From Caldicoprobacter oshimai DSM 21659 (GTDB taxonomy: Bacteria; Bacillota; Clostridia; Caldicoprobacterales; Caldicoprobacteraceae): 64,000 nt of DNA. A model generated the notes under the pieces. That model was not told where the DNA came from, did no database searches, and worked only from the letters and a program-made list of their open reading frames with translations. A program made the position numbers and the translations under genes. Location of the stretch: contig JAGB01000001.1 in the NCBI GenBank assembly GCA_000526435.1, positions 434,001 to 498,000 on the forward strand, written 5' to 3'. Below, piece by piece: positions 17,760 to 25,909 of this stretch (positions are counted from its first letter, which is position 1; every line of letters begins with the position of its first letter).

Positions 17760-20672
17760 TCACCTTCCCGTATTATTTTTTAAATCTTCCAACGTTGGCA
17801 GCCCAAATTCAATGCGCTTGTTGGTGATCTCTTCATTTATCACGCGTACATAATCCAGTATGGTCTCTCTCGGGTCCTCCCCGCCGTATACGACTTTCCT
17901 AAAAGCATTATCCAAATGCCTCGGCATAAAATACCCACCCGGAACTTCTGGATTGCCTTTAACCCACTGCCACTGCTCCATCAAATTTTTATAATCCTTA
18001 ACAGGCCATGGCAATTTTTCTAAAGCCTCTATGTTAGCAGTTGGATACCTGCCTGCTGCCCCTAGAAGACTTTCCATCTCTCGGCCAAAGCGTTCCTGGG
18101 CCTCGGTGCTGGTCCACCACTTTAAAAATTCCCATGCAGCGTCTTTATCCCTCACGCCCCTCACAATCATGGCTGCCGTCCCACCGCTGGGCACCGACCT
18201 GTCTATAGAACCATCAGGTTTTTTCATTCCGGGCACGGGTGCAAAGTCCCATAACCCTCTTATTTCAGGTGCAAATACAGATAAGAAATTATACGTCTGA
18301 TAATCAGCTATGCCAATGGGCATTTCACCAATTCTAAACCTGTTAGCAAAATCGTACTGTACAGGGAACTTATAGTTTACATACAGCTCCGTCCACATCT
18401 TGAAGGCTTCGATAGCCTCCTCTTCATTCAAAGCAGTGGATATACCGTCTTCTCTATAGAGTTTACCGCCCATTTGATACAGGAGCATGGTAAACGATGT
18501 CATGCCTGCGCCTGGCGTTTGTGTGGTAGAAATTGGTATGCCAAAATCCATGTGATTTTTCTGTATAACCGGCAATATATTGAATACATCTTCCCAGGTT
18601 TCCGGTACCTGCAACCCGAGCTCTTCTAATATATCAGTCCTATAAAAAAGCATCGGAAAACTCTGGGTTTCTGGAAGAGCAAAGACACCGTTATTAAACC
18701 TATATGGAACCAAGGCACTATCATGGAATCGTTGTGCCACCTCATAGAAATCCTCAAACTGAGTAAGATCTATAGCAGCACGCCGCGTAGCAAAGTTGAC
18801 GGGATCGCCGATGCCTAGTTGTAATGCAACATCCGGCCCTATACCTGCCACAACGGCGGGCAACAGCGTACCCGGCTGTACCAACTCCAAATTTACTGGT
18901 ATACCGGTTCGTGGTGTAAAAGTATCGTCTATGATCTGCTTTAACACCTGTGCCTGATCCCTACCGGTCTGAATCCATACCTTTAAAGCTTCTCCACTGT
19001 ATACATTGCCTACGCTGTTATAGTCTTCGGTAAAAGATGCTATAAGCGATCTCACCTCATGAAAAGCTTTTTGAATAAAGTTAGTGCTCACTGCCGGAAG
19101 CTGCTGTGTCGGGGATCCCAGCCATATATAATCTATCTCGAGCGGCTGTTCTCTGGCCGACAATATCCATGTACCAAGACTCCCTATATTAGTTTTGAAG
19201 TCATTAAGCATCCTAGGTATCCGCTCTGGCCTTCTTGCCATATCCTTGAGCTGATACGACAAGCGATAAAGTATAGCACTTTGAGAACCCCTCTGCCCAG
19301 TATAGGCTATCAGCTGTTGCGCCATTTTATCTATTATATCTCCCTGTTCGTCCAATTCTTTTATTACATCAGGGATCTGCTGTTCGAGTTGATAATCCCT
19401 ATACGGATCCGGAGTGGGAGTGGTCACCATTATGATCTTCCTGTAAGCCTCGTTTAGTCGATACAGGCTGGATTCTACGGTGCGTATAATCTCTGCGAGA
19501 TCGCCCAACGTAACCTCTAGCTTTATCTCGTGTTCTCCTTTTTCGAGATAAAACAAACACGGTTTGCCATTATCATCTGTCAGCTCATACATCACCCAGT
19601 CGTTTTTATATTTAAATTTTAGGTTTTCGGCTTCAGTAAATGGAACTTCGCCATCGATCAAAAGCCGTCTATTACTAAATGAACCTCTCACCATATTCTG
19701 CCGCACTTTGAATGCCAGCCTATACAGCCCATCTTCGGGTACATTTACTTTCCATACAATCCATTGACCGGGCAGGTTCCACCTGTAGCCACCTATGGTA
19801 TTTAAGCGTATTTTGGAGGGATGATACGGTTCGGTAGAAGGTGATGCTCTGTCATATACAGGATAAAGCGTTGGATCGGACTTTAAATAGGCATGTTCAC
19901 CCTGGACTTTGATGGGAGTACCTTCATAATTCTTATAACCTTTTTTCTGATATGCATCAGCTATCTGCTTATACGGCAGGCTTTTAGGCGCTTGCTCTAT
20001 AGTGATGGATTTTATGGCCATGGGCTCTTTAACCGATACCAGCCTTATAGTATTTTCTCCCGCTTCAAAATAGAAGTAATAAGGCTCATTATAATAGCCC
20101 ATATAATCCTGGAAATAACTTTGCTCCCATCTAGGGGATTCTGCTTGGCTTGGGCGCATATCGTTACCTCGGTTATCTTGCTTTATAGGCTCCGCATCGC
20201 TCCATACCCTTGAAAAGGTAAGGTGCCCTGCCCCAAAGAAGGGCAGCTTGCCATTTATCCACAATTCCCTCTCAATGGATGAACCTCTACCCTTTATGGG
20301 ATAATACTCGATCTTTATATTGTATAAGCCTGCTTTATTTATATTTACTTTCCACTCGATATATCCCTCTTCATCAGTTTTAACCGCTTTGCCTGGGATT
20401 CCTCCAAGCCCTTCAACAATATCGACAGCCGGCTCGGCAGCTATAAAATCAACCGCATCTATAGTTATGCTCTCATCAGGATATGGCGCATCTTTATGTT
20501 GGGATAGGTATACCTCATAGTCATCCCTTATATTTACTGCAGCAAATCCTCGCTTATTTTCATTCTGTGCTCGGGAAACATTTGTCTTGGGGGTTATAAA
20601 ACTGGAAAACATCAATAAAAAAATTGACAAAGCCAAAACGAAGCCCATCCTTGCTGCACTTTTAAAATCCAT
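17760..20672 (-). CDS. Giant extracellular solute-binding protein with two N-terminal carbohydrate-binding-like domains
   Basis: The protein has 970 residues, about twice the length of a usual family-1 sugar-binding protein. A signal peptide (1-35) has no clear lipobox. Residues of about 75-215 and 245-395 are two similar beta-sandwich-like units (IEWKVNINKAGLYNIKIEYY and IVWKVNVPEDGLYRLAFKVR are matching strands). A helical region of about 400-525 follows, and then the binding-protein fold at about 545-930 (ALKVWIQTGRDQAQVLKQII, PMLFYRTDILEELGLQVP, PIGIADYQTYNF, AWEFLKWWTSTEAQERFGRE). The duplicated sandwich suggests that the binding protein itself docks on polysaccharide. It is the first gene of the long minus-strand operon. 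A weak site (GTAGGGG) precedes the ATG. Confidence 0.85.
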   Translation of the reverse strand: MDFKSAARMGFVLALSIFLLMFSSFITPKTNVSRAQNENKRGFAAVNIRDDYEVYLSQHKDAPYPDESITIDAVDFIAAEPAVDIVEGLGGIPGKAVKTDEEGYIEWKVNINKAGLYNIKIEYYPIKGRGSSIERELWINGKLPFFGAGHLTFSRVWSDAEPIKQDNRGNDMRPSQAESPRWEQSYFQDYMGYYNEPYYFYFEAGENTIRLVSVKEPMAIKSITIEQAPKSLPYKQIADAYQKKGYKNYEGTPIKVQGEHAYLKSDPTLYPVYDRASPSTEPYHPSKIRLNTIGGYRWNLPGQWIVWKVNVPEDGLYRLAFKVRQNMVRGSFSNRRLLIDGEVPFTEAENLKFKYKNDWVMYELTDDNGKPCLFYLEKGEHEIKLEVTLGDLAEIIRTVESSLYRLNEAYRKIIMVTTPTPDPYRDYQLEQQIPDVIKELDEQGDIIDKMAQQLIAYTGQRGSQSAILYRLSYQLKDMARRPERIPRMLNDFKTNIGSLGTWILSAREQPLEIDYIWLGSPTQQLPAVSTNFIQKAFHEVRSLIASFTEDYNSVGNVYSGEALKVWIQTGRDQAQVLKQIIDDTFTPRTGIPVNLELVQPGTLLPAVVAGIGPDVALQLGIGDPVNFATRRAAIDLTQFEDFYEVAQRFHDSALVPYRFNNGVFALPETQSFPMLFYRTDILEELGLQVPETWEDVFNILPVIQKNHMDFGIPISTTQTPGAGMTSFTMLLYQMGGKLYREDGISTALNEEEAIEAFKMWTELYVNYKFPVQYDFANRFRIGEMPIGIADYQTYNFLSVFAPEIRGLWDFAPVPGMKKPDGSIDRSVPSGGTAAMIVRGVRDKDAAWEFLKWWTSTEAQERFGREMESLLGAAGRYPTANIEALEKLPWPVKDYKNLMEQWQWVKGNPEVPGGYFMPRHLDNAFRKVVYGGEDPRETILDYVRVINEEITNKRIEFGLPTLEDLKNNTGR

Positions 20673-20677
20673 TTCCC

Positions 20678-20890
20678 CTACCCCCTGTTTACAACTTTTA
20701 GATCTTTGGTTAAACTGATTATTGATCTGGCAATATAATCAATATGATCCATAAGTCCGGTAATATGATACAATTCCATAGAAAGCATGTTAGCTGCCAG
20801 ACTTTCTGGCTTAGGTAGGTAATAAAAATAAATTGGATGTTTGAGCTTGACCTGATTGTTTTTTTCGTGTACACTATGATAAAATTTCAT
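20678..20890 (-). CDS. Possible 70-residue leader ORF before the giant binding protein
   Basis: An open frame of 70 codons ends five bases before the ATG of the binding-protein gene. No ribosome binding site is visible before its ATG and I recognise no family. Part of it overlaps the azlC promoter on the other strand. It may be no more than leader mRNA of the large operon; the C-terminal half (SMELYHITGLMDHIDY) is the only protein-like part. Confidence 0.2.
   Translation of the reverse strand: MKFYHSVHEKNNQVKLKHPIYFYYLPKPESLAANMLSMELYHITGLMDHIDYIARSIISLTKDLKVVNRG
20847..20875 (+). promoter_or_regulatory. Sigma-A-type promoter for azlCD
   Basis: TTGACC (20847-20852) and TACACT (20870-20875) are spaced by 17 bases on the plus strand, about 80 bases before the azlC start. 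The site fits the vegetative consensus well and faces the only plus-strand genes nearby. Confidence 0.6.
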
Positions 20891-20955
20891 TTGCAGTTAC
20901 CGTGCAAAAATGTAGATTGCCATACAACAATATGTAGAAAAACAGGTGAGAATCT

Positions 20956-21660
20956 GTGATGAATGATAATTTTGTAATTGGCATTAAAAAGTCTGTTCCC
21001 GTTGTGCTAGGCTATACTCCAATTGGTTTGGCTTTCGGAATACTAGCAAACCAACAAGGCCTATCAATCTTTGAAATATTCTTGATGTCGTTCATGGTAT
21101 ATGCCGGTGCATCCCAGTTTATCGCCACAGCCATGATAGCGTCAGGCGTCAATGCCGCCTCCATAATCTTTACCGTATTTCTCGTGAACCTACGGCATAT
21201 GCTCATGAGCGCCTCGTTATCGCCCTACCTCAAAAAAGTACCATCAGTTGTTCAGGCCATCATATCCTTCGGGCTGACGGATGAAACCTATGCCGTAGAC
21301 ATCACCTATACCAAAGAGCATGCGCCTTCGGCCTCTTTCTTTATGGGGCTGCATACCGTCTGTTATGCGGCATGGGTAATTAGCACGGTTGTAGGCGGCA
21401 TGCTTGGCAATCTGATACCCGACCCTACCCGCTGGGGTATGGACTATGCCCTATCGGCGATGTTTATAGCCCTGCTGTGCATGCATATAAAGGATAAAAG
21501 GGATATACTTGTAGCCGTTTGTTCGGCAGCTTTTTCGCTGTTTATAACAGCAACAGTAGGAGGTAGCTGGAATGTCATCATAGCTACGGTATTAGCCGCA
21601 ACGATAGGAGTGAGCACGGAACTATGGAGCAAAAAGTTATCCTTATCATCATCGGAATGA
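20956..21660 (+). CDS. azlC: Branched-chain amino acid exporter, large subunit AzlC
   Basis: The protein has 234 residues with about six to eight membrane helices and the family N-terminus (VPVVLGYTPIGLAFGILANQ, then FMVYAGASQFIATAMI and NLRHMLMSASLSPYL). AzlC works with AzlD to export branched-chain amino acids or their analogues; in Bacillus azlCD confers 4-azaleucine resistance. An AGGTGAG site lies eight bases before the ATG. The 3' end overlaps azlD by 37 bases in another frame, the usual arrangement for this pair. Transcription is divergent from the polysaccharide operon. Confidence 0.93.
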   Translation: MMNDNFVIGIKKSVPVVLGYTPIGLAFGILANQQGLSIFEIFLMSFMVYAGASQFIATAMIASGVNAASIIFTVFLVNLRHMLMSASLSPYLKKVPSVVQAIISFGLTDETYAVDITYTKEHAPSASFFMGLHTVCYAAWVISTVVGGMLGNLIPDPTRWGMDYALSAMFIALLCMHIKDKRDILVAVCSAAFSLFITATVGGSWNVIIATVLAATIGVSTELWSKKLSLSSSE

Positions 21661-21941
21661 GCCTTGTAACCTATTTGCCCAGGATGTTGCCTATGGTGCT
21701 GCTGTCAAAAGTTAAACTGCCACCGCTGTTCTTAAAATGGCTGCAGTTTATACCGGTAGCTGTGCTGTCTGCGCTGCTGGCTCCCGCCATCCTGGCACCG
21801 CAGGATGAGCTTTCTATCGGACTTGACAACAACGCCTTTATAGCATCTATTCCCTGTTTTTTTGTGGCAATCAGGACCAAAAATTTATTCCTCACCATAG
21901 TGGTGGGAATACTTGCGATGTTTTTATTGCAAAACCTATGA
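21624..21941 (+). CDS. azlD: Branched-chain amino acid exporter, small subunit AzlD
   Basis: The protein has 105 residues with four hydrophobic segments and the family pattern TYLPRMLPMVLLSKVKLPP near the N-terminus followed by WLQFIPVAVLSALLAPAIL. It starts inside the end of azlC, which supports translational coupling and a shared transporter. Length is normal for AzlD. Confidence 0.9.
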   Translation: MEQKVILIIIGMSLVTYLPRMLPMVLLSKVKLPPLFLKWLQFIPVAVLSALLAPAILAPQDELSIGLDNNAFIASIPCFFVAIRTKNLFLTIVVGILAMFLLQNL

Positions 21942-21975
21942 ATCCCCTATTACCGCTCATAAACCGCACACTTAC

Positions 21976-22776
21976 TCACTTTAACATGCCCCTGATTGCA
22001 TGTATAAAATGGGAGAATACGATGCCCGGTTCCTCCAGGTCGTAATACCAGCGTTTAAGCCACTCCAGAGAAATATACCCTTTGTAATCATCCTGCAGCA
22101 GATCAATTGCTTCCTTTATGGGAATATCGCCCTGACCAATGAGGCAGTACCTGACCCTGCCCTTTTCCATTTGCGAATCCTTCACGTGAACGTGGCGGAT
22201 ATACCTTTTAAGCCTGTTATATGTCAAGAATACCGACTCGCCCATAAACCTGTATGGATGATGAATATCCCACAGCACCCCAACATACGGATGTTGAACC
22301 TCTTCCATGGTCTTTATCATCACGCTCGAATTGGCAAATACCCCGTTGGTTTCAAGCAGTACTGTTACCCCTTTTTAAGATGCATAATCTCCCAACACCT
22401 TGAGCATCCTGATCACCTGCTTTACATCCACCGGCGCCTTGGGATAGGGTTCGCTATCTCCCAGTACCCTGACAAACGGAGCATTCAGTTGCTCGGCCAA
22501 GTCGATGTATTCCATACCTTCCTGTATATATGATTCCGCATCCTTTTCGTGTAAATGACACGAGGAAGTGATGCAAGAAATCTCCAGCCCTTTGTCCAGT
22601 AGCTGACGTTTTGACGTCTGTATGTTTTCAGGAAGAAATGGCTTAGCCTTGGGCACGTAAATCTCATTTCCTAGACCTCTGAGCTCTATACCATCATATC
22701 CCAGGTCCTTGGCTGCAGCCAGGATTTCCTCCCATGACCAATCCGGACATCCCAGTGTGGAAAAACATATCTTCAT
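21976..22776 (-). pseudogene. Sugar phosphate isomerase/epimerase-like TIM barrel gene with an in-frame TAA
   Basis: A single frame from the ATG at 22776 (GGGAGGAG upstream) to the stop at 21976 would encode 266 residues of the AP-endonuclease-2/xylose-isomerase-like barrel family. The frame is interrupted by TAA at 22375-22377: the upstream part ends LKVLGDYAS and the downstream part continues KGVTVLLETNGVFANSS, with no frame change. The family motifs are split over both halves: CFSTLGCPDWSWEE and GYDGIELRG at the front, GVLWDIHHPYRF, VHVKDSQ and GYISLEW at the back. A one-base change from AAA, GAA or CAA would explain the stop. It would be a cytoplasmic sugar-handling enzyme; substrate unknown. 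It ends 34 bases after azlD, convergently. Confidence 0.85.
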
Positions 22777-22900
22777 AAAACTCCTCCCGTTCATCTGTAT
22801 CTTCTTACTATTTTATCATGCACTATCGATAGTTGAAAATTCTTTTTTGCGAATGTAAAGCATAGGATTAAAATGAGAATCTATTGAGGAGATGGTGCCG

Positions 22901-23341
22901 ATGAAGAATAGAAAATACGTAATTCCCATAATACTTTTTCTCGCCGCATTTATGATTGGATGTAGCGCCAGGCCGCCCCTTGCCCTGGATGTATCCCATA
23001 CCAACGATGATTATAATGATGAAGCACAGGAGGGATATTCCGCCATAATGTCTATGACCGATCTAGAAATCATAAAAAGGGCCACCGATCACCTCAAAGG
23101 CCATGGTGAAAAAGTAGCTTTTGAAGAAACCGAAATATCCATTCACCACTGTGACACCGAAACGGTAATATGCACAGATCCAAAAGGCAACCGCATAACT
23201 TATAAGGGAGATTATTTGAAAATAGTGTTTTATCCACCTAAAAAGCAATTAAACCCAGAATACAACAAGAGCTTTACAGTATACCTAGATCAAGATGGCG
23301 ATGTGTTGGGATATACCAGCCAAACTGTTCAATGTGACTGA
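22901..23341 (+). CDS. Small lipoprotein of unknown function
   Basis: The precursor has 146 residues from the ATG at 22901, nine bases after GAGGAG; an in-frame ATG three codons earlier overlaps that site. The lipobox is FMIGC (near residue 21), so it should be anchored outside the membrane. The mature part is acidic at first (DDYNDEA), has a helix (DLEIIKRATDHLKGHGEKV) and ends in beta strands (KSFTVYLDQDGDVLGYTS), a shape seen in small PepSY-like or YjgB-like domains. I cannot assign a family. It stands alone, convergent with the next gene. Confidence 0.6.
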   Translation: MKNRKYVIPIILFLAAFMIGCSARPPLALDVSHTNDDYNDEAQEGYSAIMSMTDLEIIKRATDHLKGHGEKVAFEETEISIHHCDTETVICTDPKGNRITYKGDYLKIVFYPPKKQLNPEYNKSFTVYLDQDGDVLGYTSQTVQCD

Positions 23342-23351
23342 CAAATAAAAA

Positions 23352-23368
23352 AGGAGCATTATGCTCCT
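23352..23368. terminator. Bidirectional intrinsic terminator between convergent genes
   Basis: The stem AGGAGCA/TGCTCCT with a tiny loop is flanked by an A run on the left (23345-23351) and a T run on the right (23372-23377), so it can stop transcription from both sides. Confidence 0.85.
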
Positions 23369-23375
23369 CAATTTT

Positions 23376-23837
23376 TTATACATTAGGCCCGCTTAATATG
23401 TCTATCACAAAATTTTGGAAAACTTTAAACTCGTATTTTTGGCCCACCTGTATATTGGGCAAAGGCTTATTGGCATCTACAAGCAACATCTGTTCTACTC
23501 CATCGTTCTCAATCAAAACTTCATAATAGTAGAGCTTGTTGTCTTTGTAAACAGGCTGGGTGCCAACCCTTTTCACTACGCCCGATTCAACCCTCTGCCG
23601 TCCAGTAAACATATCCCCAAGGAATCTATAATATGCCAACACCTGGCTGCCGTACATGCCCCAGATAAAAATATCGAGGCATATTCCAATCAACAATATT
23701 ATCATGCCCAAAGTATTGTTGACCATATTGGCCAATGCAATGGAAATGACAAGAAAGGCAATCAAAACAGCACCAAGCAAAATGATTATGCGCTTCAATT
23801 GTTTCCCGGTTTGTTGCAAATCTTCCTGGCTGTACAC
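23376..23837 (-). CDS. Two-helix membrane protein of unknown function
   Basis: The protein has 153 residues if started at the GTG at 23837, six bases after GGGGAGGGG; a more upstream ATG at 23855 overlaps that site. Two adjacent membrane helices (about residues 18-40 and 42-65) are followed by a soluble domain of about 80 residues with beta strands (LYYYEVLIENDGVEQMLLVD and QVGQKYEFKVFQNF) that resembles small OB-like or DUF3592-like folds. Function unknown. It is monocistronic and ends in the shared terminator. Confidence 0.65.
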   Translation of the reverse strand: MYSQEDLQQTGKQLKRIIILLGAVLIAFLVISIALANMVNNTLGMIILLIGICLDIFIWGMYGSQVLAYYRFLGDMFTGRQRVESGVVKRVGTQPVYKDNKLYYYEVLIENDGVEQMLLVDANKPLPNIQVGQKYEFKVFQNFVIDILSGPNV

Positions 23838-24025
23838 GTGAGAACCCCTCCCCATATAGATTCTTTTGATTATCTTTACTAGGTATCAAAAAAAATGCCA
23901 CGAAAACGCCGCGTTTGATAATCCTTTAAAAGGTAAAAATAGTTTCTCAATAAAAATTATATCACATGAAATCGAGCATTTGCACTACCTCTTGCATTAA
24001 ATTAAGTTCTTCTTTAAAAGCCAAA

Positions 24026-24060
24026 AAATAAGAGAGAGGCCTTTTACCTCCCTCTTATTT
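24026..24060 (-). terminator. Terminator of the tRNA-Val gene
   Basis: On the minus strand AAAATAAGAGGGAGG pairs with CCTCTCTCTTATTTTTT with one mismatch, directly after the encoded CCA end, and ends in a T run. Confidence 0.8.
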
Positions 24061-24136
24061 TGGTGGGGCGTACAGGACTCGAACCTGTAACTTCCACCAC
24101 GTCAAGATGGCACTCTACCAGTTGAGTTAACGCCCC
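24061..24136 (-). tRNA. tRNA-Val (anticodon GAC)
   Basis: The 76-base gene folds into a standard cloverleaf: acceptor GGGGCGT with ACGCCCC, D arm ACTC/GAGT, anticodon stem CCATC/GGTGG with loop TTGACGT, and T arm ACAGG TTCGAGT CCTGT. The anticodon is GAC, for valine codons GUC and GUU. The 3' CCA is encoded. It is a single tRNA gene with its own promoter and terminator. Confidence 0.97.
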
Positions 24137-24156
24137 GTCTCATAGCTTGCATTATT

Positions 24157-24185
24157 ATATTAGCCCATCTTCACTAAATTGTCAA
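24157..24185 (-). promoter_or_regulatory. Consensus promoter for tRNA-Val
   Basis: On the minus strand TTGACA (24180-24185) and TAATAT (24157-24162) are 17 bases apart, about 20 bases before the tRNA. The -35 box is a perfect match. The IS remnant starts about 18 bases further upstream, so the promoter survived that insertion. Confidence 0.8.
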
Positions 24186-24202
24186 GCGGTATTTTGGGAG
24201 AT

Positions 24203-24448
24203 CTCGAATAGGTGTAAAGATATTTCCCACATCGAATGGATGTTTGAAAATATCGGAGATAAAAAAGCCATAAAAAGAGTAGAGGCCGTCTCCATCCTCT
24301 TTGATATAATTAAAAACTTCAAGGATGGGAAGCCGACCTCTAATGAGTATTAGACCATATAATGAGCTGAGAAAAATATCCTCTGAAAAAGCCAGAGAAT
24401 TGATAAGAAAAATTTTCGAAGCAAACAACAGAAATGTCTCAAAAACTG
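24203..24448 (+). mobile_element. Truncated IS remnant with the first 37 codons of a transposase
   Basis: The first 140 bases match a second copy at 29065-29205 (the encoded stretches read IKRVEAVSILFDIIKNFKDG here and IKRIEAASILFDIYKNFKDG there). After this, an ATG at 24343 opens MSIRPYNELRKIS, then KARELIRKIFEANNRNVSKT, which looks like the helix-turn-helix start of an IS transposase. The reading frame then runs off into the end of metQ (stop at 24490), so the rest of the element was lost. The junction lies exactly at the metQ stop codon. Confidence 0.65.
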
Positions 24449-25252
24449 CTAAAACGCAGGTATTACACCACCATTATAATTTTCTTCAATAAACTTTCTA
24501 ACTTTTTCGCTGCGCAAAGCTTCCATTAGTTTTTTGAACTTCTCCTGTTTTTCTTCACCGGCTCTCACCGCCACTATATTGGCATAGGGAGAATCCTTAT
24601 CTTCTAAAATAAGTGCATCTTTTGTGGGTACCAATCCAGCTTCCAGGGCAAAATTACCGTTTATAACGGCACCATCTACATCGCTTAGCACTCTCGGCAA
24701 CTGAGCAGCTTCCAACGGAACAAACTTTATATTTTTGGGGTTTTCTATAATATCATTTTCAGTAGCAAGCGTATCGGCTCCCTCTCTTAATTTTATTAAA
24801 CCATGCTTTTGCAGAAGCAGCAGTGCCCTTCCTCCATTGGTGGGGTCATTGGGTATGGCAATCTCGCAATTGTCCTTCAATTCATCAATTGAACTGTACT
24901 TTGAAGAATAAAGCCCCATGGGTTCAATATGTACCCCGCCAATGGATACAATATCAAGGTTATTCTCTTCTTTAAATTTGTTCATGTAAGGTTCATGTTG
25001 AAAAAAGTTTGCATCCAATTCTCCCTCGGCAAGGGCAAGGTTTGGTTTAACGTAATCGGTGAATTCAATTATCTCCACTTTTATGCCCTGCTTTTCCAAA
25101 TCTTCCTTTATAAGCTCTATTATTTTAGCATGGGGTTCGGGCGATACTCCAATTCTTATCAAATTTTCATTACCTTTATTCTGGGCACACCCCACAAGAG
25201 AAAGAATCAGCAAACCTGCAATCAACACAACGAGTATTCTTTTCAATTTCAT
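24449..25252 (-). CDS. metQ: Methionine ABC transporter substrate-binding lipoprotein MetQ
   Basis: The protein has 267 residues, normal for NlpA/MetQ. A lipoprotein signal ends LSLVGC (Cys22). Typical stretches are IRIGVSPEPHAKIIELI, VDANFFQHEPYMNKFK and the C-terminal ENYNGGVIPAF. It binds methionine (D or L) outside the membrane and hands it to MetI. It is the third gene of metNIQ, 15 bases after metI, under the SAM riboswitch. Its last codons abut a foreign IS remnant, but the C-terminus appears complete. Confidence 0.95.
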   Translation of the reverse strand: MKLKRILVVLIAGLLILSLVGCAQNKGNENLIRIGVSPEPHAKIIELIKEDLEKQGIKVEIIEFTDYVKPNLALAEGELDANFFQHEPYMNKFKEENNLDIVSIGGVHIEPMGLYSSKYSSIDELKDNCEIAIPNDPTNGGRALLLLQKHGLIKLREGADTLATENDIIENPKNIKFVPLEAAQLPRVLSDVDGAVINGNFALEAGLVPTKDALILEDKDSPYANIVAVRAGEEKQEKFKKLMEALRSEKVRKFIEENYNGGVIPAF

Positions 25253-25267
25253 CCCCTCCCTATCATG

Positions 25268-25909
25268 TTATTTTTTATTTATTCTTGAGGCCAATTTATT
25301 TCCTAAAAATTGGACCCCTTGAACCAAAATTACTATTACCACGACTGAAACCACCATTACATCCGTTTGAAATCTATATAAACCATATCTAATGGCCAAA
25401 TCCCCCAGGCCGCCTCCTCCAATAGCACCTGCCATGGCCGAATACCCAATTAAGTTGACTATCGTTAACGTTACCCCCATTATCAATGACGGCATTGCCT
25501 CGGGTATGAGTATTTTGAAAATTATTTGGGGAACGGTTGCTCCAATAGACTGCCCAAATTCTATTACTCCTTTATCGACTTCTTTCAGGGAAGTCTCTAT
25601 AACCCTGGCAACGAAAGGCGCCGCTGCAACCGATAATGGCACTATTGTCGCAGTGGTTCCAATAGTTTTGCCCACTATCAACCTAGACAAAGGAAAAAGC
25701 AAAACCATGAGTATTAGAAATGGAAAGGAGCGCAAAACATTTATGATACCATCCAATATCCTGTATAATGTGGGTTTTTCCCAGATACCTCCTTTTTCGG
25801 TTATCACCAATAGCACTCCCATAGGGAACCCCAGAAGCAGAGAAAAAACGGTAGAGAAAAATACCATATACACTGTCTGAAGCAAGGAAGGAATGATCAA
25901 TTCCAGCAC
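25268..25909 (-). CDS. metI: Methionine ABC transporter permease MetI
   Basis: The protein has 213 residues and five membrane helices, as usual for MetI. The cytoplasmic loop EFGQSIGATVPQIIFKILIPEAMPSL corresponds to the EAA motif that meets MetN. It starts immediately after the metN stop. It forms the membrane channel for methionine uptake. Confidence 0.95.
   Translation of the reverse strand: MLELIIPSLLQTVYMVFFSTVFSLLLGFPMGVLLVITEKGGIWEKPTLYRILDGIINVLRSFPFLILMVLLFPLSRLIVGKTIGTTATIVPLSVAAAPFVARVIETSLKEVDKGVIEFGQSIGATVPQIIFKILIPEAMPSLIMGVTLTIVNLIGYSAMAGAIGGGGLGDLAIRYGLYRFQTDVMVVSVVVIVILVQGVQFLGNKLASRINKK

Noticed and set aside
20678-20890. A real small gene before the giant binding protein
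   Set aside because: There is no ribosome binding site or known family, so I keep it only as a low-confidence entry.
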